Positions 50,800 to 61,723 of a stretch of DNA of 64,000 nucleotides are shown here, in pieces. The notes beneath the pieces are model-generated. The model had not been told where the DNA came from and did no database searches. It was given only the letters and a program-made list of their open reading frames with translations. Origin of the DNA: Mermis nigrescens (lineage: Eukaryota; Nematoda; Enoplea; Mermithida; Mermithidae); assembly GCA_036768485.1 (NCBI GenBank), contig JAVLUZ010000157.1, positions 15,503,877-15,567,876 of the forward strand, given 5' to 3'. Every line of letters begins with the position of its first letter. Position 1 is the stretch's first letter. The position numbers were made by a program, and so were the translations under genes.

Positions 50800-52839
50800 A
50801 TGTTGTCAACGATACTATCTGCCGGAATTATTATCGCGCTCGCAGTAGCCCTTCCTCCGATGGATATGGGAATGAAGCATACTCTTGATGCATCCAACAA
50901 AATGAATGACGATGCAGGTATATGCTCTAGCTCTTTCGACAAACTTATATAATGTCCGTTACTTGGCTTTCTTTCATGTGCTGATCAGACATAGAAGTGC
51001 AGGGTTTGAGGGGTCTAGACTATTGACGCACAGCTTGGCCTACCTGAGGGGGGTCAGCCGGTCTGGGGTCAAGAATTGAGCTTTTCGGGGTCAAAATGAC
51101 CTCAAAAATGGTATAAGCGCTGAGCGTTAAAATTAAGTTATTACACTTTTTCTGGTCAATTTAAAGAAATTTTGAAGAAAATTTTCAATTTTCATCTATT
51201 TTTGGCCTTCATTTTGCCTCATTTTCCCCAGAAAATTTCCTATTTTTCCCTTCTGAGGGTGCCCCCTCCAACCCCTTTCCCACTTGCATGCCTGGTCTAG
51301 ACTCTACCTAGATGCTAACAGCATGGCCGATCTGAGGAGAGTCAATAATCGAACTTATTGGCCAGAATGACATCAAAAAATGGTATAAATGCTGAAAAGA
51401 CGTGAAAACTATGTAAGTCCACAGTTTATCGACAATTTCAAACAGTTTTGCAGATTTCCATTCATTTTGCCTCTTTTCTCTCTGGACATGCCTCATTACA
51501 ATGAAAAAACGAGAAATTTTTCGGTAAAAAATGAGGCGAAAGGAAGGCCAAAAATCGGTGAAAAACAAACTTTTTCTTCAAAAAAACCTTGAAATTGACC
51601 AGAAACTTAGGGTTGACAGTCCATAGATGGGCAGCACCCAGATTCCGGAGGTGTGCAAAATTTTTCATAGGTCAAAAAGTGGTCTTAAACATGGCGGTAT
51701 GGCTAACAGACACCATTTTTCAACGTTTCTCATCGAGCACTACCCATTGGCATAAAAAATTGCGAAAAAAAAATTTAAAAAAATGAATTGATTTCTGGGG
51801 GGTGCATACCCTTCAAACTCTACGCCCACTTGTGGTTGACAGTTTTTACAGCACTTGCTCTCCGTCTGACTCCTCCAGACCGGACATACTGTACTGCTGT
51901 GGTTCTGTTTGACTGTGTAAACAGACTTTTAAATCTATAGCAGCAATCCAGTCGAATAAATTTCAATCTAAACGAAAAAATATTGTTGTTCAAAACAAAC
52001 TTGACTAGTTTTTCTGACGATTCACCTGACCAATCAATAAGAAATAAGGAAACTTCAATGAGTTATTCCCCGTCCTATATTAATTGCAATCAAATCAATA
52101 TTTCATTCAAGGCGACTACTTTTGAGCATAATTTCAGTATTGTATTATCATTTACAATAATATTGTCATCGAAGAAGTTGACAGGAAAAGATCTAACGCT
52201 GCTTGCCGATTTATCATTTTAACATTTGCAAATCCATGGTGGTCTGAATGGAAAAAACTTGCATAAATTTGTTCGAGAAAAGCCGATTTGACTTATGACA
52301 ATTTTTGATTGAAGAAACTCTATCTGCCATTGATTTTCTCTACAAAAACTTATTGTATAAAAAGTATAGTTCATCAGAAAATTAAGGGTAATACCAAAAG
52401 TGGGCGGCACCAAAGTTCTGGGGGTGCAAGATTTTTTCTAAGGTCAAAAAATGGCCTTAAAAATGGTGGTATGGCGAAAAAACATCATTTTTCAACGTTT
52501 CTCATCGAACACTATCAATAGGTATCAAAAAATTGCGGAAAAAAAACCAAAAAAATTATAAAAGTTGAATTTTGAGGGGGGGTATTTTGGTTTCTGGAGG
52601 TTGCATCATACCCCCACGCCCAGGTATGGTAATTACGTAAACGATGCGCTTTTATGTAGAGAATGTATTTTTTAGCAAATGGAAATACGTCATCATTGAC
52701 CGGAGATTTAGAATCGCTCTTGAATCATGAGAAAATTGTCTGTACTGATCAAGTATGCGAGCGGAAAGGTCAATGTTGCTTATATGGCGCAACATGCTTT
52801 TGTAGAGAAAAGACGGGCACTTGTTGCCATTACGTGTGA
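50800..52839 (+). CDS. secreted-type cysteine-rich peptide, 93 aa, two exons, unrecognised
   Basis: Exon 1 is 50,800-50,917 (donor GTATAT, phase 1) and exon 2 is 52,676-52,839 (acceptor ATTTTTTAG, stop TGA). Residues 1-20 (MLSTILSAGIIIALAVALPP) form a signal peptide. Residues ~21-60 are a hydrophilic propeptide-like linker (DASNKMNDD, NGNTSSLTGDLESLLN). The C-terminal 32 residues hold eight cysteines at 62, 67, 73, 74, 80, 82, 89 and 90, spaced C-x4-C-x5-CC-x5-C-x-C-x6-CC. The design is that of a processed, disulfide-rich secreted peptide; I cannot place it in a family and assign no function. The ATG follows a 3' splice-like TATTTAG by one base. The 1.76 kb intron holds four repeats. What supports it as a gene is the phase match across the intron together with the signal peptide and paired cysteines. 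Confidence 0.68.
51000..51295. repeat. CCCTCC-rich repeat in the peptide gene's intron
   Basis: Words such as GGTGCCCCCTCCAACCCC and the decayed GCGCTGAGCG hairpin tie it loosely to the hairpin repeats at 21-26 kb. The right end GCATGCCTGGTCTAGACT echoes the flank. Confidence 0.45.
51621..51830 (+). repeat. TAGGTGGGC-type repeat, diverged copy
   Basis: It starts AGATGGGCAGCACCCAGATT and includes GAGCACTACCCATTGGCAT. It lies in the peptide gene's intron. Confidence 0.7.
52397..52628 (+). repeat. TAGGTGGGC-type repeat, forward copy
   Basis: AGTGGGCGGCACCAAAGTTC, GGTCAAAAAATGGCC, GGTGGTATGGCGAAAAAAC and CCCCCACGCCCAGGTATGG are present. It ends 47 nt before exon 2 of the peptide gene. Confidence 0.82.
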
Positions 52840-52975
52840 ATCAAGTGACATAAACATCATTTTTCGAAAATTTGAAGCTTGCATTTGTGTTAACGCCCGC
52901 ATCAATTCCGCGTTTTTAGAGATTTTGTGGAAATGGACTTAATTCCTGCTATACATATGTATCTGTTTCACTATA

Positions 52976-53222
52976 GCCTGTTCCATTCCAAATGGCCCAT
53001 TTTGCTTTACGGCTTATTACTGTAGCAGAATATTATACGGGTTAAGTTGTTGCAGCAGTCCTTAAGATGTGCCACATGTAAAGCAAGGCGCATTAAACAT
53101 CAATAAGAAGAGTAAGCAACTAGCTGTTGCGAGAGCATAAATGAAGATGCCATTTGTGCACTGAAAAATCGATTACAGTAATAAGACTTCAGCAAAAATG
53201 GGCCGTTTGGAATAGAAGAGAC
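52976..53222. mobile_element. mariner/Tc1-like MITE, copy 3
   Basis: 247 bp between TATA flanks, running from GCCTGTTCCATTCCAAATGG to CCGTTTGGAATAGAAGAGAC. It lies just downstream of the cysteine-rich peptide gene. Confidence 0.78.
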
Positions 53223-53905
53223 TATAGTGTAGTATTACTCAAAGTCGAGCAATTAGAACATTGTCCTTCATGTTAGCGTGGATAACGTTAGTGAATAACG
53301 TCAACTCTAAATAATGAATCCTTGTCTTTGAAACTTCGATGACATGTTTTTTCAGGAAGAAGTTTTTACTCTTTCTGCCAACAAAATTTTTTCAAAATAA
53401 CGTTCATTTCGGTTTTTGACTTCACTAATAAGTATAATCACGTCAGTAGGTTTTTAACAGCCCTTCAGGTCAAAATTCTGTACCGAGTACTTTAACGGTA
53501 TTTGAAAATTTTAAAAAGATTGCGACATATAAAAATGCATTCCAATCGTTAACCTCATTCGAAAAATCTTATGTTTAATCACGCTGCTGGATGCATTTCC
53601 GAAACGCAGCGTCCGTCGTGCTCTATCATACAGTGTACGTTTTCGTTGTGCGTTCATGCAGTTTTTTTTTAATTCATACAATTTTTTGACGTTCATGTTA
53701 TTCTATACCGGTCTGTTTCACATAAGCTTGCGCCTTTCCATGAAGAATTTTCAGGTATTGTAAACTAACAATTTTTTGTAATGCGTTGAATTGATCCACA
53801 TTTACAATAACGTGCCAGTTTACGACGGCAACCGCTTATTTGTGCTTCGTTTGTTCTCAATCACGACAATTAAATTAACAGGGAAAAAAGTATGTACGTA
53901 CAGGT
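53223..53905. other. intergenic stretch
   Basis: A GGTCTGTTTCACATAAGC end of a mariner-like MITE lies at about 53,710; its partner was not found. Nothing else is recognised. Confidence 0.45.
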
Positions 53906-54373
53906 CACTGGCGGATTAAGAGGGGAGGCGCCCCTGTAGTCAAAAATATTCGGGCGCATTGAAGAATAAATATGTATTTTTATGATTTTACCCATTTTTA
54001 TCATGAATTTTCAAATCTTTCCGGCGCTTCGCACGCACCGGGATAGTACTCATTAATGGCATTTAATTGTCGGAGCTCTAAGAGAATTAAATTTGCATAA
54101 GAAGAGTATTTTTATACAGAACAAAGATTTTGTACCTCCGATAATGATTTCTCGAGTGTTTTTCACCGATTTATGCATTAATTTTGCGAGTTTTTCTTAA
54201 AAACTAAAATTTCAAAAAGTTTTTACTTTTTTTGCATCAGAAATTATTCTGCCTGTCAAAAGTCAGCAAAAACCGGTACTTTGAGCAAAATATACAAATT
54301 TTCGGACAATATTTGACACCTTTGAGAAAATTTTAAGTTTCGCCCCCGTCAGAAAATCCTGGATCCGCCACTG
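53906..54373. mobile_element. 468-bp hAT-like element of the GGATCCGCC type
   Basis: It runs from CACTGGCGGATTAAGAG to GGATCCGCCACTG, with flanking octamers GTACAGGT and GTATAGGT (7 of 8). It has a decayed hairpin (GGCGCTTCGCACGCACC). Confidence 0.88.
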
Positions 54374-54419
54374 GTATAGGTATGTAGATAGATACGTCTT
54401 GCGGAATAGAGAACTGTTG

Positions 54420-54990
54420 CCATTACGCAGTAGCTTTAGATTGGGCGGTAAAATTCTGGGGGGCCCGATGGGGTGAAATCGTCATGGAATTACAATTGGG
54501 GTGTGGGTTGGAGGGTGGTTCGCTGGATTCACAGGGGCTCAGATCATATGAACATACATGGGATGGGCAGCAGCCAAACACTAGGATGTCCGATAAGGCA
54601 AATTGCCAAAAATAGCGACGAAAAATCAAATTCTGAGGGTCTACCGATTTTGGGGAGGTCCTGTCCCGCCACATTCCCACGAGTAATCGAGTACAAGCTA
54701 GGCAGCTGCCAAATTCTGGGGTTTTATGTGGCCAGGTTGCCAAAAATGGCACTAAAAATTCAATTTTGGAAGGGGTCCGTCGGATTCTTCGGAATCCAAT
54801 CCAGACCACACCTAGGCGTGTGGGTAGAATAAACCCCGAATAATTCAATTTTTATTTTTCGCAATTCTTTGATGCCAATGGATAGTGCTCGATGAGAAAC
54901 GTTGAAAAATGGTGTTTTTCGCCTGCCACCATTTTTTGCCTTTGATAACATTTTGCACCCCCAAGAGCTTTGGTGCGGCTACATGTCAAA
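54420..54990 (-). repeat. cluster of GGGCGTGG / TAGGTGGGC repeats, reverse
   Basis: 54,420-54,765 is a mosaic of the CACATGGG...GCCCATG type. 54,770-54,990 is a reverse TAGGTGGGC-type copy with GATGCCAATGGATAGTGCTC and CACCCCCAAGAGCTTTGGTG. The long frames here on both strands are repeat artefacts. Confidence 0.7.
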
Positions 54991-55135
54991 AAAGCTTCGT
55001 GGAATCACTCGAATACCTTAAAGGCCTTGAATCTTGCATATGTACATAGGTTAGGTACAGTAATTAGATAGGCAGTCCGAATAAAGCGCAGGGAACAGGG
55101 TAAGTAAACCTTACCGAGCTACATTGTATGTATAC

Positions 55136-55653
55136 TGTAGCAGGAGTGCTACTACACGGCTAGAAATGCCTACTTTGGAGTTCAACCCGTGATGTTGATG
55201 TTTCATTGTTTCTCAATATTATTCAATACTTTGCACAGTTGTGAGCAAGAGCCCGAGTAGTCGATCAGTACGGCTACACGCGAATCAGAGCGGAAGATCC
55301 GGGAAACCGGTGCGGGTAAAATTTTGCTCACGTAACGGTGGGAGGCGGCGCCCCCGTTACATATTGGAGGTCCCAGAGTTCGTTCTCTGGAGTTGTCTGC
55401 GCTTACGCTTTCTCCTAGAGGGGGAGGAGTGTAGCAGGAGTGCTACTACACGGCTAGAAATGCCTACTTTGGAGTTTAACCCGTGATGTTGATGTTTCAT
55501 TGTTTCTCAATATTATTCAATACTTTGCACAGTTGTGAGCAAGAGCCGAGTAGTCGATTAGTACTACACACGCGAATCAGAGCGGAAGATCCGGGAAACC
55601 GGTGCGGGTAAAATTTTGCTCACGTAACGGTGGGAGGCGGCGCCCCCGTTACA
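55136..55653 (+). mobile_element. TRIM-like miniature LTR element (LTR-PBS-PPT-LTR)
   Basis: Two direct repeats of 226 bp (55,136-55,361) and 224 bp (55,430-55,653) both start TGTAGCAGG and end CGTTACA. The 68-bp interior begins with a primer-binding-site-like TGGAGGTCCCAGAGTTCG (55,365 on), which has the form of a tRNA 3'-end complement. It ends in the polypurine tract GAGGGGGAGGAG directly before the 3' LTR. The flanks show a 4-bp duplication ATAC (55,132-55,135 and 55,654-55,657). It has no coding capacity and is non-autonomous. Confidence 0.9.
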
Positions 55654-55657
55654 ATAC

Positions 55658-56099
55658 CTACGCAATTAAGTCGGGTCGAACTGAAAACTAAGATTTGGTA
55701 GATTGAGCCTTCTCTAAAGCAATGTGTTTGTTTACTTTAGACGCCGTTTGTAACGCGTTTTAACACACGATGCTCAAGTTTGGGACTTGAGACTACGATG
55801 AATCAATATGTACCTATCCAATAAATAATATGCGTATTTATGACACCAATTTCACAAAACCTTGAGTAGGAAAATCAATTTTCAGCAAATATGAAAGTGG
55901 ACTCCGAGAAGACAACAGAAATGAAATTTTTCAATAAAAAACTATCTATACCCATTAATCACTATGATGCACGATGGCAAAGACATCTTATTGCTTCAAG
56001 CCGCTTCTGTTATCGATTTATCTCAATTTAAAAATTTTCCAAGGTTTCGCAAAAAAAAACTAGAAACTAATATGATAAAAGGAAGCATCAGGCATCATA
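55658..56099. other. intergenic, downstream of the NUDT19-like gene
   Basis: No gene or repeat seen. It should contain the 3'UTR of the minus-strand gene ending at 56,100. Confidence 0.4.
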
Positions 56100-59000
56100 T
56101 CAAATAAATCTCTTAGGAGCCACATGCTGACGAGCCAGTTTTATATTGACGATCGGAATACCAAAATCGAAGGCCTTCTCCACGAGGCCAGCTGGTAATT
56201 CGAGTCGATGTAACTTCTTAGCTTCTGACCTCAATTGCTCAGAAGTCTTCTTGAACACCTCTATAGGCACATCGCACAACGACACGTCCAAGCTTTTAGG
56301 GTACAAATCGTCGCCTGGTAAAAAGCGATTGTGAAATAAATAAATATTTTTTGTACGAACTCTCTCTGTGTATTTAAACAGATGCACACCTAGGCGTAAG
56401 GGGTTTTGAGGGTATGCACCCCCCGAAATTCAATTTTCGAAATTTTTCTGTTTTTTTGTCGCAATTTTTTGATGCCAATGGATAGTGCTCGATGAGAAAC
56501 GTTGAAAAAATGGTGTTCTTCGCCATACTATGTACCATTTTTAAGGCTATTTTTGATTTTTGAAAAATCTTGCACCCCCAGAATTTTGGTGCCGCCCACC
56601 TATGCACAGATGGTCCCCAAAGTGTTTGTACAATTTGCACGTGCAAGTTTACGGGTACTTTATAATGCAGTACAGTAGCGCATTCAGTTTTGAAGAACAC
56701 GATTTTTCGACCTTCAATAGTGTGTCCTATAAGCCAATTTAAGGGTTTCTGACGATAAAAAAACTGAAAATTGACTCAAAACGACGGTACGCGCCGAAAA
56801 ATTTGACATTTTTCTTATTAAATGCAAATTCTGTCATTATAAAGATACACAGAACAGATAGTTACTCATTTAGGCGCCGAGCATAGAAAATTTATTTGGG
56901 AATTTTTTAAACTGTTTATAGTTTCTTGTAATCTTTGTGCACTCGCCGAATATTAAAAAAAGCCGTGCTCACTCAATTTTTGTACGAAGGTCTTCGTAAA
57001 TGTGCTAAGATCTCCGGAAAAGTCATTGTACGAGCAGAAAAATTTTTGTACACTGTCAGATCTACCCATTTTTCGACTGAATATACAACTGCAATGCAAG
57101 ATGTGTTCATTCAACTGGCTTTGAATTAAATTTATGATATAGACTGGCGCAAAAATGCCTAAATTTTTTAAGGTGTTTTTAGCTAAAGACGCACATAAGC
57201 TACACTCAGAAAGCTTAAACAAATTGTTTTACTGAATCAGAAATAATACTGTTGTTGCCATATTCCAAAAGAAACAGGCAATCGACGCCATAGCGCTTAG
57301 CAGCTTATGAATTTAATCGCCTAATCACCATAAATAAGCTAATTTTGTTTTGAAACAACAGAAAACATTATTGAATTGTCACATAGTACTTATTTCCTGC
57401 AAACGGAGCATTAAAAACGGACCAGATAGATGCAAAATGTGGTTTAGGTAGGTTGTACAAAGATTGACTGAGTAGTGTTTAAATCGCGCGTTCGAAGCGA
57501 AATGCATAACAATTCCGATTAATTTTTTGAATTTTTGCTTTAAAAAATGCCTAAAAAGCGTTAAAATTACGATACTTTTGCCCCAGAAATCTTTGTACAT
57601 TGTATAAAGATCGCTTCAAAAACCATTGTACGCGCCCCAAAATATTTGTTCCGCACAAAATAAAAAGAGAGCTTACACATGGATTCCGGACCTTAAGCAC
57701 GTATGGTTATGAGAGGGATTTGTGAGTCTGGCTCGACCCTCCAAAATCTGACCTCCCCCCCACTATAGGTGGGTGGCACCAAAATACTGGGGGAGCAAGA
57801 TTTTTCAAAGGTCAAAAAATGGCCTTAAAAATGGTAATATGGCGAAAAACACCATTTTTCAACCTTTCTCATCGAGCAATATCCATCGGCATCGAAAAAT
57901 TGCGAAAAAAACAAAAAAAATTTAAAAAATTGAATTCTGGGGGGCGGGGGGTATTTTGGTTTCTGGGCAGAATATTTTGGTTTCTTGGGGAGGTCATACC
58001 CCCAAACCCCCACGCCCAGGTGTGCCCCCACCCTTGTCGTGTGCATAGTGTAATGTAGTGTCGTGCAGTGTAGCATGTAGTGTAGTGCTAAATCGAGTCA
58101 AAATTATGCGTAAGTAGTCACAACTTTCTTGGCGTTTCCCACCGCACTGATGAACTTCTATATGTTTTACGCTAAAGGTGACATAATGCAGTCAAAATGG
58201 GCTAAAAATGCCAAAAAACACCGTCTTACAGCAAAAAACGCGTTATACAGATTATTTTAATCGTTTCGTCATTTTACTAGCAGAGACTGATTTTGTACTT
58301 AATTTTACATTATTTTACGGTTTCCCACGAAAAATTCTAGTTGCGGTCATGTGTATGAGTGCAAAACGAAATTTCATGTAAGTTGCAATTCATATAAAAT
58401 ACATAAGGAAATGCCATATTATATGAGTTTCGTTCATAAAATGATCTAAGGGGTATCACGTTCAACCCCAAAAACATTTTAACCCATAGAATTTTCGATT
58501 TTTCGAAAAAAATGTAGATAACATCCTGTTTTAGGCAATATAAGCGATCTTTTAGCTCAAAATAGCCTTTCGTATCATACCATACCACCATAGGTGGGCG
58601 GCACCAAAGCTCTGGGGAAGGGGTGCAAGATTTTTTCAAAGGTCAAAAAACGGCCTCAAAAATGGTGGTATGGCGAAAAAACACCATTTTTCAACGTTTC
58701 TAATCAAGCACATCCATTGGCATCGAAAAATTGCGAAAAAAAACTTCTAAAATTGAATTCTGGGTGTGGTATTTTGGTTTCTGGGGGATGCATACCCCCA
58801 AACCCCCCACGCCCAGGTATGCATACCACCATTTCTTACTATATTGTATTAATTTTCATAGAATTTTTACTTAAAAGTTTATATATTTTCATCGTACAGG
58901 AAGAACATCATCAGTACACACGGGCGTGGGATAGACCCCCAAAATGGAATTTTGATGCTATTTTTAGTAATTTTGCCTAGAGCTGTGCCGGGGCCAGGCC

Positions 59001-60568
59001 CCGGCCCCGGCCCCGGTGCCGGGGCCCAGGCCCCGGCCCCGGGCCGGGGTCAGGCTGGCCCCGCACCGGGGCCGGGGCCAATGTTAGAGTTGATTATAAT
59101 GTAGAAAATTGATAATGTTTTGGGCAGATTTACCTTCAAACTCAATTTCAAGCAAAACCACAGATCTTGCTAATTCAAATCTTTATTTCACTATGTCAGA
59201 TTGGTGAAAATTTCTAGTTAATAATCAAAATTGACATATTTTAAATTGCAATTCATATAGACGAGCATTTCCAGCTTGCTTGGTAGCAGACAGCTACGTC
59301 TATCAGAACAAATAGAATAATAAGCCTAAAAAAAGTGCAAAGTAAAGCACATTGAGAATTCATCCAAGTCAGAGGAGTTAAATCCATACATGGGCAGCTC
59401 AAAAATTCTAGGGGGTCCAAAATTTTTCAAAGTCAAAAAGTGCCTGATAATATATGGTAGAGCGAAAAAACACCGTTTTCTCGCGTTTCTCAATGAGAGC
59501 TATCCATTAGCATCAAAAAACCGCAGAAAAACAGAAAAAATTCTGAAAATCAATTTCTGGGGGGTCTAGCGGATTCTTTTTGGGGGAGAAAGTGAATTCT
59601 GGGGGGTTTAGATCCCCCGATGCCCATGTTCTGCTATATCTTGTAATCCCAACAAATATTAACGCTTGACGTGCATATCTACAAGCAAGAATATATGCAT
59701 AGGTACATATAAGGGGTAGGGCAGGGTCGTACTATAAGCATGGTAAAGCACGCTATTATTGGCCCCGGCCAGGCCCCGGCCCCGGCACCGGGGCTCTAGG
59801 CCCCGGCCCCGGCAAAAAAGGCGGCCCCGGCACAGCTCTAATTTTGCCCCATCGGACCCCCAGAACTTGGTCGCTGCCCATGTATGATCGTCAGACGCGT
59901 ATCCATTGTTTTTGAGCACAAAATTGGCACATTCAAAGATTTCTTATTTCAACCCTCCCCCGGAATTTTCAAAATATGCAAGGCATATATGATTACACTT
60001 GGAACTAGTCGTCGTAAACTACACATGGGCGTGGGGTTTGTACCCCGCAGAATTTAAAACCACCACACCCAGATTACTGTAGAACTCCAGAATTCTATTT
60101 TTAGTAACATTTTGGGCAATTTTACTCATCCTGACCCCCAGAATTTTCTTGCTGCCCACGTATGGTCGTGACGTGAGCTGCATCGTTTGTGTGCGGCGGA
60201 TCACAGAAAGTTGCAAAAATGTTTAATATTAAAGATAGTATATGCTGTCTGATACGAATTTCAAAGTGTTAGGAATATTTATGCAGAAAAATCAATAAAT
60301 GCTGACGAAAATAAACAATATGTACGTACTTTTTAAAGACCTTTAATTCTTGGTTACCTGGTAATATCACTAACTGAACTCCATCTGCGCATTTCGCCAA
60401 TACAACGCAAATCTGATCCATTCCAAATCGTTGTCGATCGGCTGCAAATAAATCCAGGGCGTGCAAACTGTCGAAATTGGCCAATCTACCTAATTCATAT
60501 TGTTGCGGCGGGGCGAATTTCATTTCATGTTTTTTTGACAAATTGAGCGCATCACCGGGTACAATCCA
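56100..60568 (-). CDS. NUDT19: NUDT19-like acyl-CoA/CoA diphosphatase, last two exons
   Basis: Exons on the minus strand are 60,568-60,358 (donor GTAACC, phase 1) and 56,314-56,100 (acceptor TTTTTACCAG, TGA stop). The joined 141 residues match the C-terminal half of NUDT19. A KWIVPGDALNLS stretch corresponds to the human QWSSPSEA site, then APPQQYELGRLANF matches PPPQFYEVRRLANF with identical spacing. DGVQLVILPGDDLY matches DGMVHLLPGDELY, followed by the SEAKKLHRLELPAG tail. NUDT19 hydrolyses CoA and acyl-CoA, mainly in peroxisomes. The Nudix catalytic box is encoded upstream and I did not find it between 60.6 and 64 kb. The acceptor at 60,568 (TTTTGAAG) is weak and approximate. The C-terminus is APKRFI, not a classical peroxisomal SKL-like tripeptide. 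Confidence 0.85.
56385..56605 (-). repeat. TAGGTGGGC-type repeat, reverse copy
   Basis: CACACCTAGGCGTAAGGGG to GGTGCCGCCCACCTATG, with GATGCCAATGGATAGTGCTC inside. It lies in the NUDT19-like intron, 71 nt upstream of the last exon. Confidence 0.82.
56607..56960 (-). repeat. hAT-like MITE (GTACATGTAC family), truncated copy 9
   Basis: GATGGTCCCCAAAGTGTTTG, TTAAGGGTTTCTGACGA, GTACGCGCCGAAAAATTTGA and ATAAAGATACACAGAACAGA are recognisable. Both termini are lost, and the left end abuts the TAGGTGGGC repeat. Confidence 0.7.
56961..57764. other. NUDT19-like intron
   Basis: A faint GTACAAAGAT fragment lies at about 57,595. No exon or RNA gene seen. Confidence 0.4.
57765..58022 (+). repeat. TAGGTGGGC-type repeat, forward copy, complete
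   Basis: TAGGTGGGTGGCACCAAAAT to CCCCCACGCCCAGGTGTG. It contains a short internal duplication of TATTTTGGTTTCT at 57,951-57,985. Confidence 0.85.
58030..58585. other. NUDT19-like intron, unannotated
   Basis: A short GTGTAGTGTAG simple repeat lies at 58,040-58,085. Nothing else is recognised. Confidence 0.45.
58590..58822 (+). repeat. TAGGTGGGC-type repeat, forward copy, complete
   Basis: TAGGTGGGCGGCACCAAAGC to CCCCCCACGCCCAGGTATG, with all family landmarks. Confidence 0.87.
58916..59886. repeat. CACACGGGCGTGGG...GCCCATGTATG repeat split by a transposon
   Basis: The outer parts 58,916-58,977 and 59,849-59,886 rejoin across the element at 58,978-59,840. The joined text matches the units at 43,452 and 60,024. 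Confidence 0.75.
58978..59840. mobile_element. 863-bp hAT-like element with CCCCGGCC subterminal arrays
   Basis: It has perfect 8-bp target duplications ATTTTGCC (58,970-58,977 and 59,841-59,848). It runs from TAGAGCTGTGCCGGGGCC to GGCCCCGGCACAGCTCTA, an 18-bp perfect inverted repeat, followed inward by ~90 bp of GGCCCCGG words on each side. It also carries a nested, diverged repeat at 59,390-59,630. Confidence 0.93.
60010..60165. repeat. CACATGGGCGTGGGG...GCCCACGTATG repeat
   Basis: A short family member (about 150 bp) immediately downstream of the NUDT19-like exon at 60,358 in gene orientation. Confidence 0.7.
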
Positions 60569-61723
60569 CTTCAAAACATTTGTAACATAAAGCGGACGGG
60601 AGTGAAATAATTATCTAGCCAAGTTCAGACATGCATACGGATAAAAAAGAAAACGAAGTGGAATTTTCTGGAGAAAACTGAGGCAAAATTTATACCGAAA
60701 ATTGATGAAAAGGGCAATCTTTCTTCACAGGTGATTGAAATCGACCAGAATGTGTGGATTAATGTAGCTTTTACACTATCTTAGCATTTATACTAGTTTG
60801 TGGAAAAGCTCTCTGGCTGATCCTATCCAGACTGTGAGCCACCACTCAAAATTTGGAGCCGTTACATGTATGACCATACCTGGGCAATGGCCGGACCTAC
60901 AGCCTGTTCCGGCAAGCCATTTTTAGGTTGGTTGGCAACTTTCCGAAAAAGGTTGCCTAGTAATCATTGAAATTTGTACCTATAATATTTTGATTAGTTT
61001 TTTACACCACTTTAAATGTTTTTTTGTAGTCATCTAAATAACACTTAAAAAATGCATGCTTATTTCACATTGTGAAAATAGAGTTGAAATTTATAATTTT
61101 GTCTTAATAGATAATTGCCTCATGCATGTAGATCAGTGTAGATTAATTTGTGTTAGCAGCAGCAAAAAGGAAGTCTTTTAATCGAACGCGTAGAACCGTG
61201 TGGCAAAAATACAAATATGACTACAAGTGCAGCTGTTTCATTATTTATAGATATTATATTGTAAAAGAAACTCGCTCTTTGAAAAACAACAATGCTTTAT
61301 TTGCCTGTGTGTCCATGATAATTCGTGTGTTTATATTCGCTATCTTCTGTATTTCACCTTGCGACGTTTTATCTGAATAAAGTATTATTATTAAGCCTGG
61401 GCTACGGCCAACGGTCTGCCGCATCAAAATAGTTGTAAAATTTCGACCAAATTATTGAAGATATACTAAATTGCGAGTAACCTATTTTTGTATTGCTCGT
61501 GCTACTCATCTCAATTAGCTTCTAGGCTATTTATGACTTCACTACCCTCGACTATGCTGAAAGATGTGGCGTGGCGCTCTTTGAACCTTCATTGGAAGGG
61601 AAACAGACGTTAGAAGAAGCGTAAAGCATCTGCTTATATTTAATGGGGTGCGGCGTCTCGGTGATTTTTCAAAAATTGCTTACTTCGCTCTTGCTACAAG
61701 ATAAGGCGCTTTATAATTGAGCG
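60569..61723. other. presumed NUDT19-like intron, mostly unannotated
   Basis: A half copy of the CATACCTGGGCAATGG element lies at 60,877, preceded by a CCGTTACATGTATG end at about 60,860. No Nudix-box exon was found on the minus strand here. Confidence 0.45.

Noticed and set aside
51983..52222. 79-codon frame inside the peptide gene's intron
   Set aside because: Serine-rich and AT-biased, no recognised motif and no compatible splice sites. Not enough for a gene call.
54423..54848. Overlapping 119- and 141-codon frames on both strands
   Set aside because: They lie in GGGCGTGG-type repeats. No splice signals or family similarity seen.
55241..55486. 81-codon plus-strand frame
   Set aside because: It lies across the LTR-interior-LTR junction of the TRIM-like element.
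61150..61380. 76-codon plus-strand frame ending before AATAAAG
   Set aside because: No homology recognised and no upstream promoter or splice evidence. Left as a chance frame.
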